The notes under the pieces are model-generated. The model had not been told where the DNA came from. It was given only the letters and a program-made list of their open reading frames with translations, and did no database searches. The position numbers and the translations under genes are program-made. A stretch of 64,000 bases of DNA from CAZMCT01 sp964564785 (GTDB lineage: Bacteria > Planctomycetota > Phycisphaerae > UBA1845 > Fen-1342), in assembly GCA_964564785.1 (NCBI GenBank), contig CAZMCT010000004.1, positions 1 through 64,000 on the forward strand. The letters are read 5' to 3'. Below, one piece after another: positions 44,034 through 52,619 of the stretch. Every line of letters begins with the position of its first letter. The first letter of the stretch is position 1.

Positions 44034-44603
44034 TCACCTCCCGAAGCGGCGAACCTTCGTGTCGGTGACGAGCATGTCGATCGCGACGTCCGAGGGTCCG
44101 ACGGGGATGTCCGCGACAACCTGGTCTTCGAGGGCCAGCGCGCACGAGACGCCGCGGAAATCGGGATGACTCAGGAACCGGTCATAGAAGCCGCGGCCGC
44201 GGCCGAGACGGTTCCCGTGCTCGTCGAAGCCGAGGCCGGGGACGACGACGAGCTCGATGTCGGAGACGGGGACCGGCAGGCCCTCGACCGGCTCGCGGAT
44301 GCCCATGTAGCCGTCCTCCACGCCACTGACGAGGGAGTGAATCTCGATCGGCAGCATGCGCCGCTGATCCCACGAGACGCGCGGGGCGAGGACGCGCTTG
44401 CCGTCGGCCCAGGCTTGCAGCGCTAGCTGCCGCGTATCGACCTCGAGCGGAGTGGACAGGAAGATCATGACCACTTCGGCCCGGCGAAACTCGTCCTGGG
44501 CGCACAGCAGCCGGCACGCGGCCGCGCTCCGCTGCTGAAGCGTTTCCGGTGCGAGGGCGGCCAACCGCTGGCGCAGCTCCTGTCGCAGGGCCTTCTTCGG
44601 CAC
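44034..44603 (-). CDS. 5-formyltetrahydrofolate cyclo-ligase
   Basis: 189 aa. Family motifs: KKALRQELRQRLAAL near the N-terminus, VMIFLSTPLEVDT, and the C-terminal nucleotide loop VVVPGLGFDEHGNRLGRGRGFYDRFL. It converts 5-formyl-THF to 5,10-methenyl-THF with ATP. GTG 44603 is the only sensible start. It follows rarA by 13 nt and is probably co-transcribed. Confidence 0.93.
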   Translation of the reverse strand: MPKKALRQELRQRLAALAPETLQQRSAAACRLLCAQDEFRRAEVVMIFLSTPLEVDTRQLALQAWADGKRVLAPRVSWDQRRMLPIEIHSLVSGVEDGYMGIREPVEGLPVPVSDIELVVVPGLGFDEHGNRLGRGRGFYDRFLSHPDFRGVSCALALEDQVVADIPVGPSDVAIDMLVTDTKVRRFGR

Positions 44604-44616
44604 TGATTCGGCTCGC

Positions 44617-45942
44617 TCATTCCGCAGGCGGGGCGGCACGGGCCGCCCGCAGCCGTCGCAGCCATTCCGCCGCGCCGGCCTCCCAGCCGCGGTCGGTGGG
44701 ATTGTAATACGACCGGGCCGCGCCGAGATAGTCCTGCGCGACCCAGCCGCCGGGGAAGTCGTGCGGGTATTGATACCCCGCGCCACGCCCCAGCCGCGCC
44801 GCCCCGGGGTAGCCGGCATCGCGCAGATGCGGCGGCACAGGCAGCGTCAGGCCGCCGCGCACATCGTCGCGGGCTGCATGGATCCCCCGCGTCACAGCGT
44901 TCGATTTCGGTGCGCAGGCGATGTAAACGGCCGCCTGGGCCAGCGGATACTCGCACTCCGGCAGCCCGACCGTCTCCGTGATGGTGACGGCCGCGGCCGC
45001 GAGGATGGCGGCCTGCGGATCGGCATTCCCGACGTCCTCGCAGGCACAGATCGCGATGCGGCGGGCGATGAAGCGCGGGTCCTCGCCGCCCTCGAGCATG
45101 CGGGCCAGCCAGTAAAGCGCGGCGTCGGGGTCGCTGCCGCGCATGCTCTTGATGAGGGCGGACGCGACGTCGTAGTGCGTGTCGTCGCGGTCGTACGGCA
45201 CGGCTTTCTGCTGGAGCGACTCGGACGCCTCGGCGAGCGTCACGTGCGGTGCGGTCTGCGGCGCCGCCGTGCTGAGGACGGCCACCTCCAGCGCGTGCAG
45301 TGCCCGGCGGGCGTCGCCGTCGGCCCGCTCGGCCAGAAACCGCAGCGCATCGTCGTCGACCCTGGCCCGCAGCCGGCCCAGCCCGCGTTCGTCGTCCGCC
45401 AGGGCGCGGCGCAGCAGCGTCCCGATCTGCTCCGGCGTCAGCGGGTGAAACTCGAACACCTGGCTGCGCGAAATGAGCGGGCTGTTGACCGAGAAGAACG
45501 GGTTCTCCGTCGTCGCTCCGAGCAGGATCAGCACGCCCTCCTCGACATCCCGCAGGAGCACATCCTGCTGAGCGCGGTTGAAGCGGTGAATCTCGTCCAG
45601 AAACAGCACCGTCCGCTGTCCACCCCCCACGAGCCGCTCGCGGGCGGCGTCGATCACCGCCCGCACGTCTTTCACGCCCGCTTCGGCCGCATGCAGCGTG
45701 GTGAACGCCGCCCGCGTGTGGCCGGCGATGAGCTGGGCGAGCGTCGTCTTGCCGGTCCCCGGTGGGCCGTAAAAGATCGCACTGGTCAGCCGCTCGGCCG
45801 CGAGCAGGCGGCGGAGCAACCGGCCCGGACCGGCGAAATGCTCTTGGCCGACAAACTCGTCCAGCGTGCGCGGCCGCATGCGGACGGCCAGCGGCTGCAC
45901 CTGCCGCAGGGCCGCGGCCCGCTGCTGGGCGAAGAGGTCCAT
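44617..45942 (-). CDS. rarA: Replication-associated recombination protein A (MgsA/RarA), AAA+
   Basis: 441 aa. Walker A GPPGTGKTT at 59-67, Walker B VLFLDEIHRF at about 112-121, sensor LLGATTENPFFSVNSPLISRSQVFEF, then the helical clamp-loader-like C-terminus with DDTHYDVASALIKSMRGSDPDAALYWLARMLEGGEDP. It acts at stalled replication forks. ATG 45942 lies 6 nt after TATACT, so a leaderless mRNA is likely. The 5-FTHF cyclo-ligase gene follows. Confidence 0.95.
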   Translation of the reverse strand: MDLFAQQRAAALRQVQPLAVRMRPRTLDEFVGQEHFAGPGRLLRRLLAAERLTSAIFYGPPGTGKTTLAQLIAGHTRAAFTTLHAAEAGVKDVRAVIDAARERLVGGGQRTVLFLDEIHRFNRAQQDVLLRDVEEGVLILLGATTENPFFSVNSPLISRSQVFEFHPLTPEQIGTLLRRALADDERGLGRLRARVDDDALRFLAERADGDARRALHALEVAVLSTAAPQTAPHVTLAEASESLQQKAVPYDRDDTHYDVASALIKSMRGSDPDAALYWLARMLEGGEDPRFIARRIAICACEDVGNADPQAAILAAAAVTITETVGLPECEYPLAQAAVYIACAPKSNAVTRGIHAARDDVRGGLTLPVPPHLRDAGYPGAARLGRGAGYQYPHDFPGGWVAQDYLGAARSYYNPTDRGWEAGAAEWLRRLRAARAAPPAE

Positions 45943-45948
45943 GCGGGG

Positions 45949-45954
45949 AGTATA
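45949..45954 (-). promoter_or_regulatory. -10 box TATACT of leaderless rarA promoter
   Basis: Minus strand TATACT, then CCCCGC, then ATG 45942. No ribosome binding site lies between. Confidence 0.55.
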
Positions 45955-46060
45955 TCGGGCCCGGGGACAGCGGCGGACACTGCGAAACCGCCAGCCAAGC
46001 AGGGAAGGAGCCGCGCGAGCGTGGCCCCGTCTCTACTACACCGACCTTCGAGGTTCGTCA

Positions 46061-47179
46061 TTATCCCCGCAGCCAGGCCGCCAGCAGGTCGACCGCGGCC
46101 TGGGCGTCCTTGCGGTGGATCGTCTCGGTCACGGTGTGGATGTAGCGGGTGGGGATCGAAAGCGTGATCGTGCGGTTGCCGGCCCGGGCCCGCTGCACGG
46201 CCCCGGCATCCGTGCCGCCGCGCGGCAGGATCTCGCGCTGAAACGGGATCTTGTGCTTCCTGGCCAGGGCGACGAACTCGTCGAACAGCCCGCGGTGACT
46301 GATGCTCGAGCCGTCCATCAGCTTGATGCCCACGCCCTTGCCGAACTCGGTCACGGCCTCGTCCTTGCCGATGCCCGGCGTGTCGCAGCACAGCGTCGTG
46401 TCCACCGCAATCCCGATGTCCGGGTCCACGCCGTACGCGGCCGTCCCCGCGCCGCGCAGCCCGACCTCCTCCTGCGTGCAGGCCACGAAGTAGATGTCAT
46501 AGGGCGAGCCGGCCCGCGCCGGCGCACTGGGCGACTTTCCGGTCTTTCGGCCGCCCGCCGACCCACTGCCGGTTCCGACGACTCGCCGCACGGCGTTGAT
46601 CGCGACCCACAACGCCACGCGGTTATCGAGGGCTTTGCCGCACACGCCCTCGCCGATCAGCTCGGTGGACTGCGACAGCGTGACCGGGTCGCCGATCTCG
46701 ACCTGCCGCAGCACCTCGCCCTTGGGCAGCATGAGGTCGACGAAAAACTCGCGGATTTCGGGCACCTTCTTCTTCTCCTCCTCGCTCGCCAGGTGCACCG
46801 GCTTGCCGACCGGGTTCAGCACCCCCGGCAGGTCGCGCCGCCCGTGCACCACCACCCGCCGCGCAAACAGGTTCCGCGTGTCGAACCCGCCCGCGTTGTG
46901 CACCCGCAGGTACCCGTGCTCGTCGATGTACCGCACGTAGAACCCGATCTCGTCCATGTGGCACGCCAGCATCACCCGCTGCGGCCGCTCACCCTTCGGC
47001 GGCCGCGTGGCCCGCTTCAGGCAGATCAGGCTGCCGAGCGGATCGACCCGCACCTCGTCCCAGAGTCCGTCCGTTTCCGCCCGCACGAGTTCGCGGACCC
47101 GCTCTTCGCGGCCGGAAACCCCCGGGGTCTCGGTCAACCGCTTCAACAGCTCGAACGACCCGAAATCGCCGGCGCTCAT
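46061..47179 (-). CDS. M42-family metallopeptidase
   Basis: A 372-aa aminopeptidase of the M42 (FrvX/endoglucanase M) family. N-terminal LLKRLTETPGVSGREERVRELV; metal and active-site motifs MLACHMDEIGFYV, KALDNRVALW, TQEEVGLRGAGTAAYG, AVDTTLCCDTPG and RGGTDAGAVQ. M42 enzymes form tetrahedral particles that trim peptides. An insertion of about 20 residues rich in G, S and K (GTGSGSAGGRKTGKSPSAPARAG) interrupts the domain before SPYDIYFV. ATG 47179 after GGGAGAG. Confidence 0.93.
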   Translation of the reverse strand: MSAGDFGSFELLKRLTETPGVSGREERVRELVRAETDGLWDEVRVDPLGSLICLKRATRPPKGERPQRVMLACHMDEIGFYVRYIDEHGYLRVHNAGGFDTRNLFARRVVVHGRRDLPGVLNPVGKPVHLASEEEKKKVPEIREFFVDLMLPKGEVLRQVEIGDPVTLSQSTELIGEGVCGKALDNRVALWVAINAVRRVVGTGSGSAGGRKTGKSPSAPARAGSPYDIYFVACTQEEVGLRGAGTAAYGVDPDIGIAVDTTLCCDTPGIGKDEAVTEFGKGVGIKLMDGSSISHRGLFDEFVALARKHKIPFQREILPRGGTDAGAVQRARAGNRTITLSIPTRYIHTVTETIHRKDAQAAVDLLAAWLRG

Positions 47180-47462
47180 GGCACTCTCCCGCCAGTCCGC
47201 TTCCGAGCGGCGGAAGCACACGGAATGTTCCGGCCGCCGGACCGAATTCAAGCGAGACAGTCTAACCGCGGGCGGGCGAAGCGGTCCAAGCGGCGCCGGT
47301 GCGCGGAGACCGGGCCGCGGCCGCGCTTGCCGCTCGGCAGGCGGTCACCCGGCCCGGGAACTGCCACTTGAGGCGCGGTCGATTGGGTGGGAGCGGCACG
47401 GAAGGCGTGGTAGAATCGGCGACGGTCGCGGTCAAACAGCGGGGGACGGAGAACATCGGCCC

Positions 47463-49490
47463 ATGAGAATCGGGTTTATGCAGCTCGCGGCGTGGATCGT
47501 GACGGCGGCGCTCGGGACCGGCGTGGCGGCCGCGGAGCAGATCGCCAGCACGCAGGGAACCGGGCGGTTGGGGCCGACAGGCTCGGTTTTCCCGGACCTG
47601 AGCTGGCCGACGCTGTGCTGGTTCGCGGCGGTCGCGGTCTTGGCGATCGGATTGCGGCTGCGGGCCGGGGCGGAGGGGCGGAATCTGGACGCGCTGGTGC
47701 TGGCGGGCTCGTGCTTGCTGCTGACCCTTCGTGATGCCGGTGGAGAGCCGGGCTGGGGCGGGCAGAGCGCGGCGTGGTGGGGCGTGCTGGGTTTGACGCT
47801 GGTCGGGGTCTACTGGCTGGTGCGGGCGGGATGGCTGGTGGTGGCGCTGCGACCAATTGGGCACCCCGGACCGGTGAGCGCGGGGACGCAACTGGTGCTC
47901 GCCGTGGTGGGGCTGGCGCTGGCGATCCACGTTCTCACGAGCGCGCCGCTGTCGGGACCGTCGCTGGACGGGTTGGTCGGTGGGCTGTACACGGCCGAGA
48001 CCGGAGCGTTGCCGTACGGAGACACGCCGGGGCGTGATGGGCAGTCACCACTCGTGTATTTCATGCACGCCGGGGCGGTACGATTGCTGCCGCCGGCGAT
48101 CACCGCGGAGACAGGGGCGCAGGTGCGGATGACGTGGGGGGCGCGCGAGCTATGGCTGAACGAACCGTGGGCGGAATCGGGGGACCTGGGGGCGGCGCGG
48201 CTGGTGAACGCGGTGCTGTTCATTCTGCTGGTGCTCGGGCTGTTCCTGATCGGCAGCCGGCTGAGGGGTGAGGGCAGCGCAGCGACGCTCGTGACGCTCT
48301 GCTGCGTGTACCCGGGCGTGCTCGAGTGCCTGCCGCGGCCGGACATCATGTTGCCGGCGGTGCTATTGACGTGGACGGCGGCGTTTGCGCTGCTGCCGGC
48401 GCTGGGCGGAGTGCTGGCGACGTTGAGCCTGGTGCTGGCGGGGGTGGCGTGGCCGTGGGCCTGGCTGGGACTGCCCGTTCTGCTGGCCTGGTGTTGGCGG
48501 CGAAGCGGGGGGCAGGTGCTGGGGAGCGTCGTCGGCCTGCTGGGTGGGGCGGCGCTGGTGATCGCGGGGACGCAGCTACTCGTGCGGCCCGCGTTGCCGC
48601 GCGAAGGGGCGGCACTGGCGACGGCCGGTCTGCAACCGGTGTACGAGGCCGAGCTGGCCGGGATGAACACGATCATACTGCGACCACGGGCCGGTGTGCA
48701 GAGCGAGGAGACGGCGTCCCGGGCGTGGACGGCGTATCCGTGGAAGCTGCTGGTGCGATCGGAACACGCCACGCTGCAACCGACGGAAGGCGAGACACCG
48801 CGGTTGAGCGTGGACTGGCCGCCGGGGGTGGACAGTGCGGCCGTGCTGTACCGCCAGATCGCCGCGACGCCGGAGGCCCGGGCCGCCCTCCAGCCGGGCT
48901 ATCGGCGGGTGCTCGCGCGGCAATCCGAATCGACGCAACTGGCCGCGAACGTCCGCACGCTGCTGGAAGCGACGTGGTGGCCGGAGCGCGAATCGCCGCC
49001 GCCGGGGCCGGGAGCGTGGGATACATGGGCCGGAGCGTCGCTCGGCGCGCGGTTTACACTGTTGCGGCGTTTGGCGAAAGTGGTTCTGGTGCTCGTGGTC
49101 GTGTGGGCCACGCTGGCGATCTACCTGGGCCGGCGGAACCGGCCGCGGCACCTGTTGGCGGGGCTCCTGGTGGTCGCGGCGGGCACGCTGTTGGCCAGCG
49201 CTGCGGGGGCGACGACGTACCTGGTATGGCTCGCGCCGCTGGTGGCGACGATGTGGGCGATCAATGAACCGCCGGAGGAGCGGCCGGCGCCCGTGCGGAG
49301 ACGCGAGACTCTTCCGCCGCTGCGGCCGGCGCCGCCGGTGGTTTCGCCACCGGGGAACACCGCCGGGCCGGGCCCCGCGGCCGCCGGCGGGCCAGCGGTC
49401 AGTTCGCTGTTCGGGCGAGGGCCGGCGCCGCGGATCACGGTCGAGCCGGCGCCACCGCCGGGGAACGTGCCGCCGGCGCCGTCCGCGTAG
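47463..49490 (+). CDS. GT39-like polytopic membrane protein
   Basis: 675 aa with about twelve hydrophobic segments. LDGLVGGLYTAETGALPYGDTPGRDGQSPLVYFMHAGAVRLLPP resembles the first-loop and early part of GT39/PMT-type transferases, here with an aspartate cluster. A soluble domain (about 380-520, ALPREGAALATAGLQPVYEAE) sits between membrane halves. The last ~70 residues are proline-rich and cytoplasmic. The sugar donor is unknown. TAGAAT at 47411-47416 may be the -10 box; GGACGGAGAAC precedes the start. Confidence 0.65.
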   Translation: MRIGFMQLAAWIVTAALGTGVAAAEQIASTQGTGRLGPTGSVFPDLSWPTLCWFAAVAVLAIGLRLRAGAEGRNLDALVLAGSCLLLTLRDAGGEPGWGGQSAAWWGVLGLTLVGVYWLVRAGWLVVALRPIGHPGPVSAGTQLVLAVVGLALAIHVLTSAPLSGPSLDGLVGGLYTAETGALPYGDTPGRDGQSPLVYFMHAGAVRLLPPAITAETGAQVRMTWGARELWLNEPWAESGDLGAARLVNAVLFILLVLGLFLIGSRLRGEGSAATLVTLCCVYPGVLECLPRPDIMLPAVLLTWTAAFALLPALGGVLATLSLVLAGVAWPWAWLGLPVLLAWCWRRSGGQVLGSVVGLLGGAALVIAGTQLLVRPALPREGAALATAGLQPVYEAELAGMNTIILRPRAGVQSEETASRAWTAYPWKLLVRSEHATLQPTEGETPRLSVDWPPGVDSAAVLYRQIAATPEARAALQPGYRRVLARQSESTQLAANVRTLLEATWWPERESPPPGPGAWDTWAGASLGARFTLLRRLAKVVLVLVVVWATLAIYLGRRNRPRHLLAGLLVVAAGTLLASAAGATTYLVWLAPLVATMWAINEPPEERPAPVRRRETLPPLRPAPPVVSPPGNTAGPGPAAAGGPAVSSLFGRGPAPRITVEPAPPPGNVPPAPSA

Positions 49491-49556
49491 CTTCGCGAGA
49501 CCGTCGTGCGCGAGGGAGGCTCCCGCAACGGCGCACCGACGCCAGGGCTCCTCGGT

Positions 49557-49820
49557 TTACGTCACCTTGCGAAACTTCCCCCCGCCCTCGTTGACCAGTT
49601 TGGTGAAGCCTTTCGCCTTCAGATTGCGGTCGCTGAGCATGGAGCGCTCGGATCCGTGGGTGCAGATGCCGCAGGCGGAGATGATGCGCTCCACCGGCCC
49701 GCCGCAGGCGGGGCATCGGGTCAGGGGCTCAGCCTTCATCGATTGTCGCACCTCGAACCGCGCGCGGCAGTATTCGCATCCGCGGTCGGGCTCGGGGGCC
49801 TGGTATTCGTACGTGGGCAT
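49557..49820 (-). CDS. FmdB-family zinc ribbon protein
   Basis: An 87-aa small protein. MPTYEYQAPEPDRGCEYCRARFEVRQSM and TRCPACGGPVERII give a CxxC...CxxC zinc ribbon of the FmdB family (putative regulators). The YCRAR/CEYC arrangement is slightly unusual, with an extra PEPDRGC insert. TATAAT at 49855-49850 on the minus strand gives a short UTR with GAGG. Confidence 0.88.
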   Translation of the reverse strand: MPTYEYQAPEPDRGCEYCRARFEVRQSMKAEPLTRCPACGGPVERIISACGICTHGSERSMLSDRNLKAKGFTKLVNEGGGKFRKVT

Positions 49821-49849
49821 GGGCCGGACCTCGCATTCAAGAGTATCTG

Positions 49850-49855
49850 ATTATA
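49850..49855 (-). promoter_or_regulatory. -10 box TATAAT upstream of the FmdB gene
   Basis: Perfect TATAAT on the minus strand, about 29 nt before ATG 49820; leadered. Confidence 0.5.
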
Positions 49856-49969
49856 CGGCGGCGGCGAGCGGCCCAGCACGTCGCACACCGGACACGCGTG
49901 TGTACCGACCCGTTGCTCCCGCGCCGCAGGCGGTGGTCGGCATGACACGCGTGGCGACCGGGTAAACGG

Positions 49970-50314
49970 TTACGAGACCTTCGACCCCGGTGCGATCGAG
50001 CGGTCGGGCGCCAGGAGGATGACCTGGGCGTGATCGGGGGTCGAGGCGGCCAGCAGCATGCCCTTGCTCTCCAGGCCGCGCATGGCCCGCGGGGCCAGGT
50101 TGGCGACGACGACGATCTGGCGGCCGATGAGTGCGGCGGCGTCGTAGTGCTGCCGGATGCCGGCGATGATCTGGCGCTGCTCGAAGCCGAGGTCGATCTG
50201 GAGTACGAGCAGCTTGTCGGCGGCAGGGTGGGGCTCGGCCTTGAGGATCGTGGCGACGCGCAGGTCGAGCTTGGCGAAGTCGTCGAAGGTGATGACGGCC
50301 GGTGCGTCCGCCAT
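49970..50314 (-). CDS. tRNA-binding domain protein (MetG C-terminal / CsaA-like)
   Basis: A 114-aa OB-fold protein. ITFDDFAKLDLRVATILKAEPHPAADKLLVLQIDLG and IAGIRQHYDAAALIGRQIVVVANLAPRAMRGLESKGMLLAA match the tRNA-binding domain of methionyl-tRNA synthetase beta/C-terminus (Arc1p/Trbp111 family). As a stand-alone gene it could be a tRNA chaperone or a separately encoded MetG dimerisation subunit; metG is not in the window. It follows the gluzincin-like gene by 22 nt. Confidence 0.9.
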   Translation of the reverse strand: MADAPAVITFDDFAKLDLRVATILKAEPHPAADKLLVLQIDLGFEQRQIIAGIRQHYDAAALIGRQIVVVANLAPRAMRGLESKGMLLAASTPDHAQVILLAPDRSIAPGSKVS

Positions 50315-50336
50315 GGCGTTGTCCTCCGGTTGAGGG

Positions 50337-51284
50337 TCACTCGAGGAACCGGTCGCGCATGAACGCGACGTATTCGCGGTTGACCGCGTCGAGATCGTCG
50401 CTGATGAAGGCGCGGAAGACGTCCTCGCCGTACGAGGGCGTGCCGCGGTCGGACCAGATCTGGGCGGCGCGGGCGTGGGCGGCGAGCTCGCCACGGGCGG
50501 CGGCGTCGAGCAGACGTTTGAGGCCGGGCGCGTAGCGGCCGTCCGAGCCGTCGCGAAGGAAGAGCACGAGGGCCCAGACCTGGGCGTAATAGGTTGCGAT
50601 GGAGCGGGCGCCGGAATCGATGACGTCACCGGCGTCGGAGGCCAGGAGTTTGCGGAGGGAATACAGTCGGTCGCGGGCGAGGGCCTCGGCCAGATCGTTG
50701 CGGCGTTTGGGGTTGTACCACGGGTCGAAGGCCTCGACGTGGCTCGCGCCCCAGCGCTGGCCCTCGCACAGCACGGCGAGCCCCTCGTTGAGCCACGCCG
50801 GCAGCGGCGCTTCGAGGTGGTGGTGGACGTACTGGTGAAAGCCCTCGTGCATCAGGAGCGGGAACGTGACCTGGTGCGCGACGTATTCGATCACGGTGAC
50901 ACCCCGCTCGCAGTAGCCGCCGTAGCGGACCTTGAGCAGGAGGCCGGCCCGCTCGCCGCCGAAGCGGCGCGTGAACGCCTCCCACTGCGTGCGTGAGGCG
51001 AACAGATAGACGGGCATGCGCTCGGCCGCCGGACGGACCGGCGGCAGCAGCGAAGCGTAGTGTTGGTACGCGGCCTCGACGAAGCCGGGGACGGCGTCGA
51101 GCAGCACGTGGTCGCGGAGCGTGGTGCGGATGTCGTAGTGCGCGGTCATGATGCGGATGCCCGCGGCCGAACCGAACTTCCACGGCTCGGACTGGAACGG
51201 AACCGACTCGGGCGGCCGGCGGGGCGGCGCGATGCAACCGGCGACGACGAGCAGGACGAGCGCGGGCGACGCGATGCGGGGCAT
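50337..51284 (-). CDS. Gluzincin-like peptidase lipoprotein (DUF1570-like)
   Basis: 315 aa. Lipobox LVVAGC (C17). HEGFHQYVHHH is an HExxH zinc site, followed about 16 residues later by AWLNEGLAVL, whose glutamate would be the third ligand (peptidase MA / DUF1570 pattern). LFASRTQWEAFTRRFGG is typical of the family N-terminal part. Likely an outer-surface metallopeptidase; activity unproven. The start ATG 51284 overlaps the purM stop (TAATG). Confidence 0.8.
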   Translation of the reverse strand: MPRIASPALVLLVVAGCIAPPRRPPESVPFQSEPWKFGSAAGIRIMTAHYDIRTTLRDHVLLDAVPGFVEAAYQHYASLLPPVRPAAERMPVYLFASRTQWEAFTRRFGGERAGLLLKVRYGGYCERGVTVIEYVAHQVTFPLLMHEGFHQYVHHHLEAPLPAWLNEGLAVLCEGQRWGASHVEAFDPWYNPKRRNDLAEALARDRLYSLRKLLASDAGDVIDSGARSIATYYAQVWALVLFLRDGSDGRYAPGLKRLLDAAARGELAAHARAAQIWSDRGTPSYGEDVFRAFISDDLDAVNREYVAFMRDRFLE

Positions 51285-52366
51285 TACACGAACTCCAGCC
51301 CGCCGCGGCCACGGCGGATGCGGCCGACGACATACGCCTGCTCGCCGGCCCGCCTGAGCCGGCGGAGAACGATCCTGACGGACTGGGGCCGCACGGACAG
51401 CACGAAGCCCAGCCCCATATTGAACACGCGGTACATTTCCGCCTCGGACACGCCGTAGTGCTCGAGCAGGCCGAAGATCGGCGGGACGGGCCACGCGCCG
51501 CGCTGGATGACCGCCTCGCAGTCCGCCGGCAGCAGCCGCGGCACATTGCCCGGCAAGCCGCCGCCGGTGATGTGCGCCAGGCCGCTCAGCATCAGCCGGC
51601 CGCGGTAGTGCCCGAGCAGGTCGAGCACCGTGCGGACGTAGATCCGCGTCGGGCGCAGCAGGGCATCCAGCAGCGGTTCACCGAGTGTCCGGACCGGCCG
51701 GTTGAGCGGCAGGCCGGCATCCTCCAGCAGCAGCTTGCGGGCGAGCGCGTAGCCGTTCGAATGCAGGCCGCTGGAAGCCAGGCCCACCAGCACGTCCCCC
51801 GGCCGGACGCGGGCCGGGGTGAGCAGGCGGCGGCGCTCGACGACGCCGACGGCGAAGCCGGCCAGGTCGAAGTGTCGCCGGCGGTATACGTCGGGCATCT
51901 CGGCCGTCTCGCCGCCGAGCAGGGCGCAACCCGCCTGCTCGCAGCCGGCGACAATGCCTTCGATGAGGTGGGCGATCAGTTCGGGCTGGAGGCGGTGCAC
52001 CGCGATGTAGTCGAGGAAGAACAGCGGCTCCGCCCCGCAGCACACCAGGTCGTTGACGTTCATCGCGACCAGGTCGATGCCGATCGTATCGAGCCGGCCG
52101 GACTGGACCGCGAGCAGCAGCTTGCTGCCCACCCCGTCGGTGCAGCCGACCAGGACGGGATCGCGGTAGTTGCGGCGCAGGAGACGCTCTTCGAAGTCCA
52201 GGCGGAACAGGCCGGCGAACGCGCCGTGGCTGGGCAGGACGCGCGGGCCGTAAGTGCGGCGCACCAGCGGGCCGATGAGGTCTTCCATGTGGTCGGCGGC
52301 TTCGAGGTTTACGCCGGCGGCGGCGTAGGTGGTGCGCAGGCGGGGCTGGCCGGCCGGGAACTTCAC
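51284..52366 (-). CDS. purM: Phosphoribosylformylglycinamidine cyclo-ligase
   Basis: A 360-aa AIR synthetase of purine synthesis. TTYAAAGVNLEAAD, LVGCTDGVGSKLLLA, IGIDLVAMNVNDLVCCGAEPLFFLDYIA, ALLGGETAEMPDVY, LVGLASSGLHSNGYALAR and AHITGGGLPGNVPR are all family motifs. GTG 52366. It heads a minus-strand group with the gluzincin-like and tRNA-binding genes. Confidence 0.95.
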   Translation of the reverse strand: MKFPAGQPRLRTTYAAAGVNLEAADHMEDLIGPLVRRTYGPRVLPSHGAFAGLFRLDFEERLLRRNYRDPVLVGCTDGVGSKLLLAVQSGRLDTIGIDLVAMNVNDLVCCGAEPLFFLDYIAVHRLQPELIAHLIEGIVAGCEQAGCALLGGETAEMPDVYRRRHFDLAGFAVGVVERRRLLTPARVRPGDVLVGLASSGLHSNGYALARKLLLEDAGLPLNRPVRTLGEPLLDALLRPTRIYVRTVLDLLGHYRGRLMLSGLAHITGGGLPGNVPRLLPADCEAVIQRGAWPVPPIFGLLEHYGVSEAEMYRVFNMGLGFVLSVRPQSVRIVLRRLRRAGEQAYVVGRIRRGRGGLEFV

Positions 52367-52481
52367 ATCACCGTCTTACCCGAAATCGCCGGCCGTCTCC
52401 AGCCCCGCGCGCCCTTGCGACCATCTGCCCCGCCGGTGTGCCGCTGCCGTGTATGGCATCGCCGTTCTCGGCGGATCATCC

Positions 52482-52507
52482 GTGTGCCACGGCCGTGTCG
52501 GCAGCAC
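52482..52507. repeat. Palindrome GTGCCACGGCCGTGTCGGCA
   Basis: A hairpin-forming repeat related to the 26042-26066 element, in the purM/GH38 intergenic region. Confidence 0.45.
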
Positions 52508-52530
52508 CGGCTGGTATCCGCGGCTGGCCC

Positions 52531-52570
52531 CCTCGGCGAGCGCCTGCGGCGATCTCGCTCGGGATGACAG
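52531..52570. repeat. Dispersed repeat GATCTCGCTCGGGATGACAG type
   Basis: CTCGGCGAGCGCCTGCGGCG followed by ATCTCGCTCGGGATGACAG. The unit resembles the 2251-2293 repeat in position, size and its (C)GGGATGAC end. Confidence 0.5.
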
Positions 52571-52593
52571 CCACGGCTAGCACCCCGGCGTGC

Positions 52594-52599
52594 TATGAT
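52594..52599 (+). promoter_or_regulatory. Extended -10 box TATGAT upstream of GH38 gene
   Basis: TGCTATGAT places TG one base before the hexamer. A GGAGAG ribosome binding site and ATG 52620 follow. No -35 is seen. Confidence 0.45.
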
Positions 52600-52619
52600 C
52601 CGGCCGCTGGAGAGCCGCG

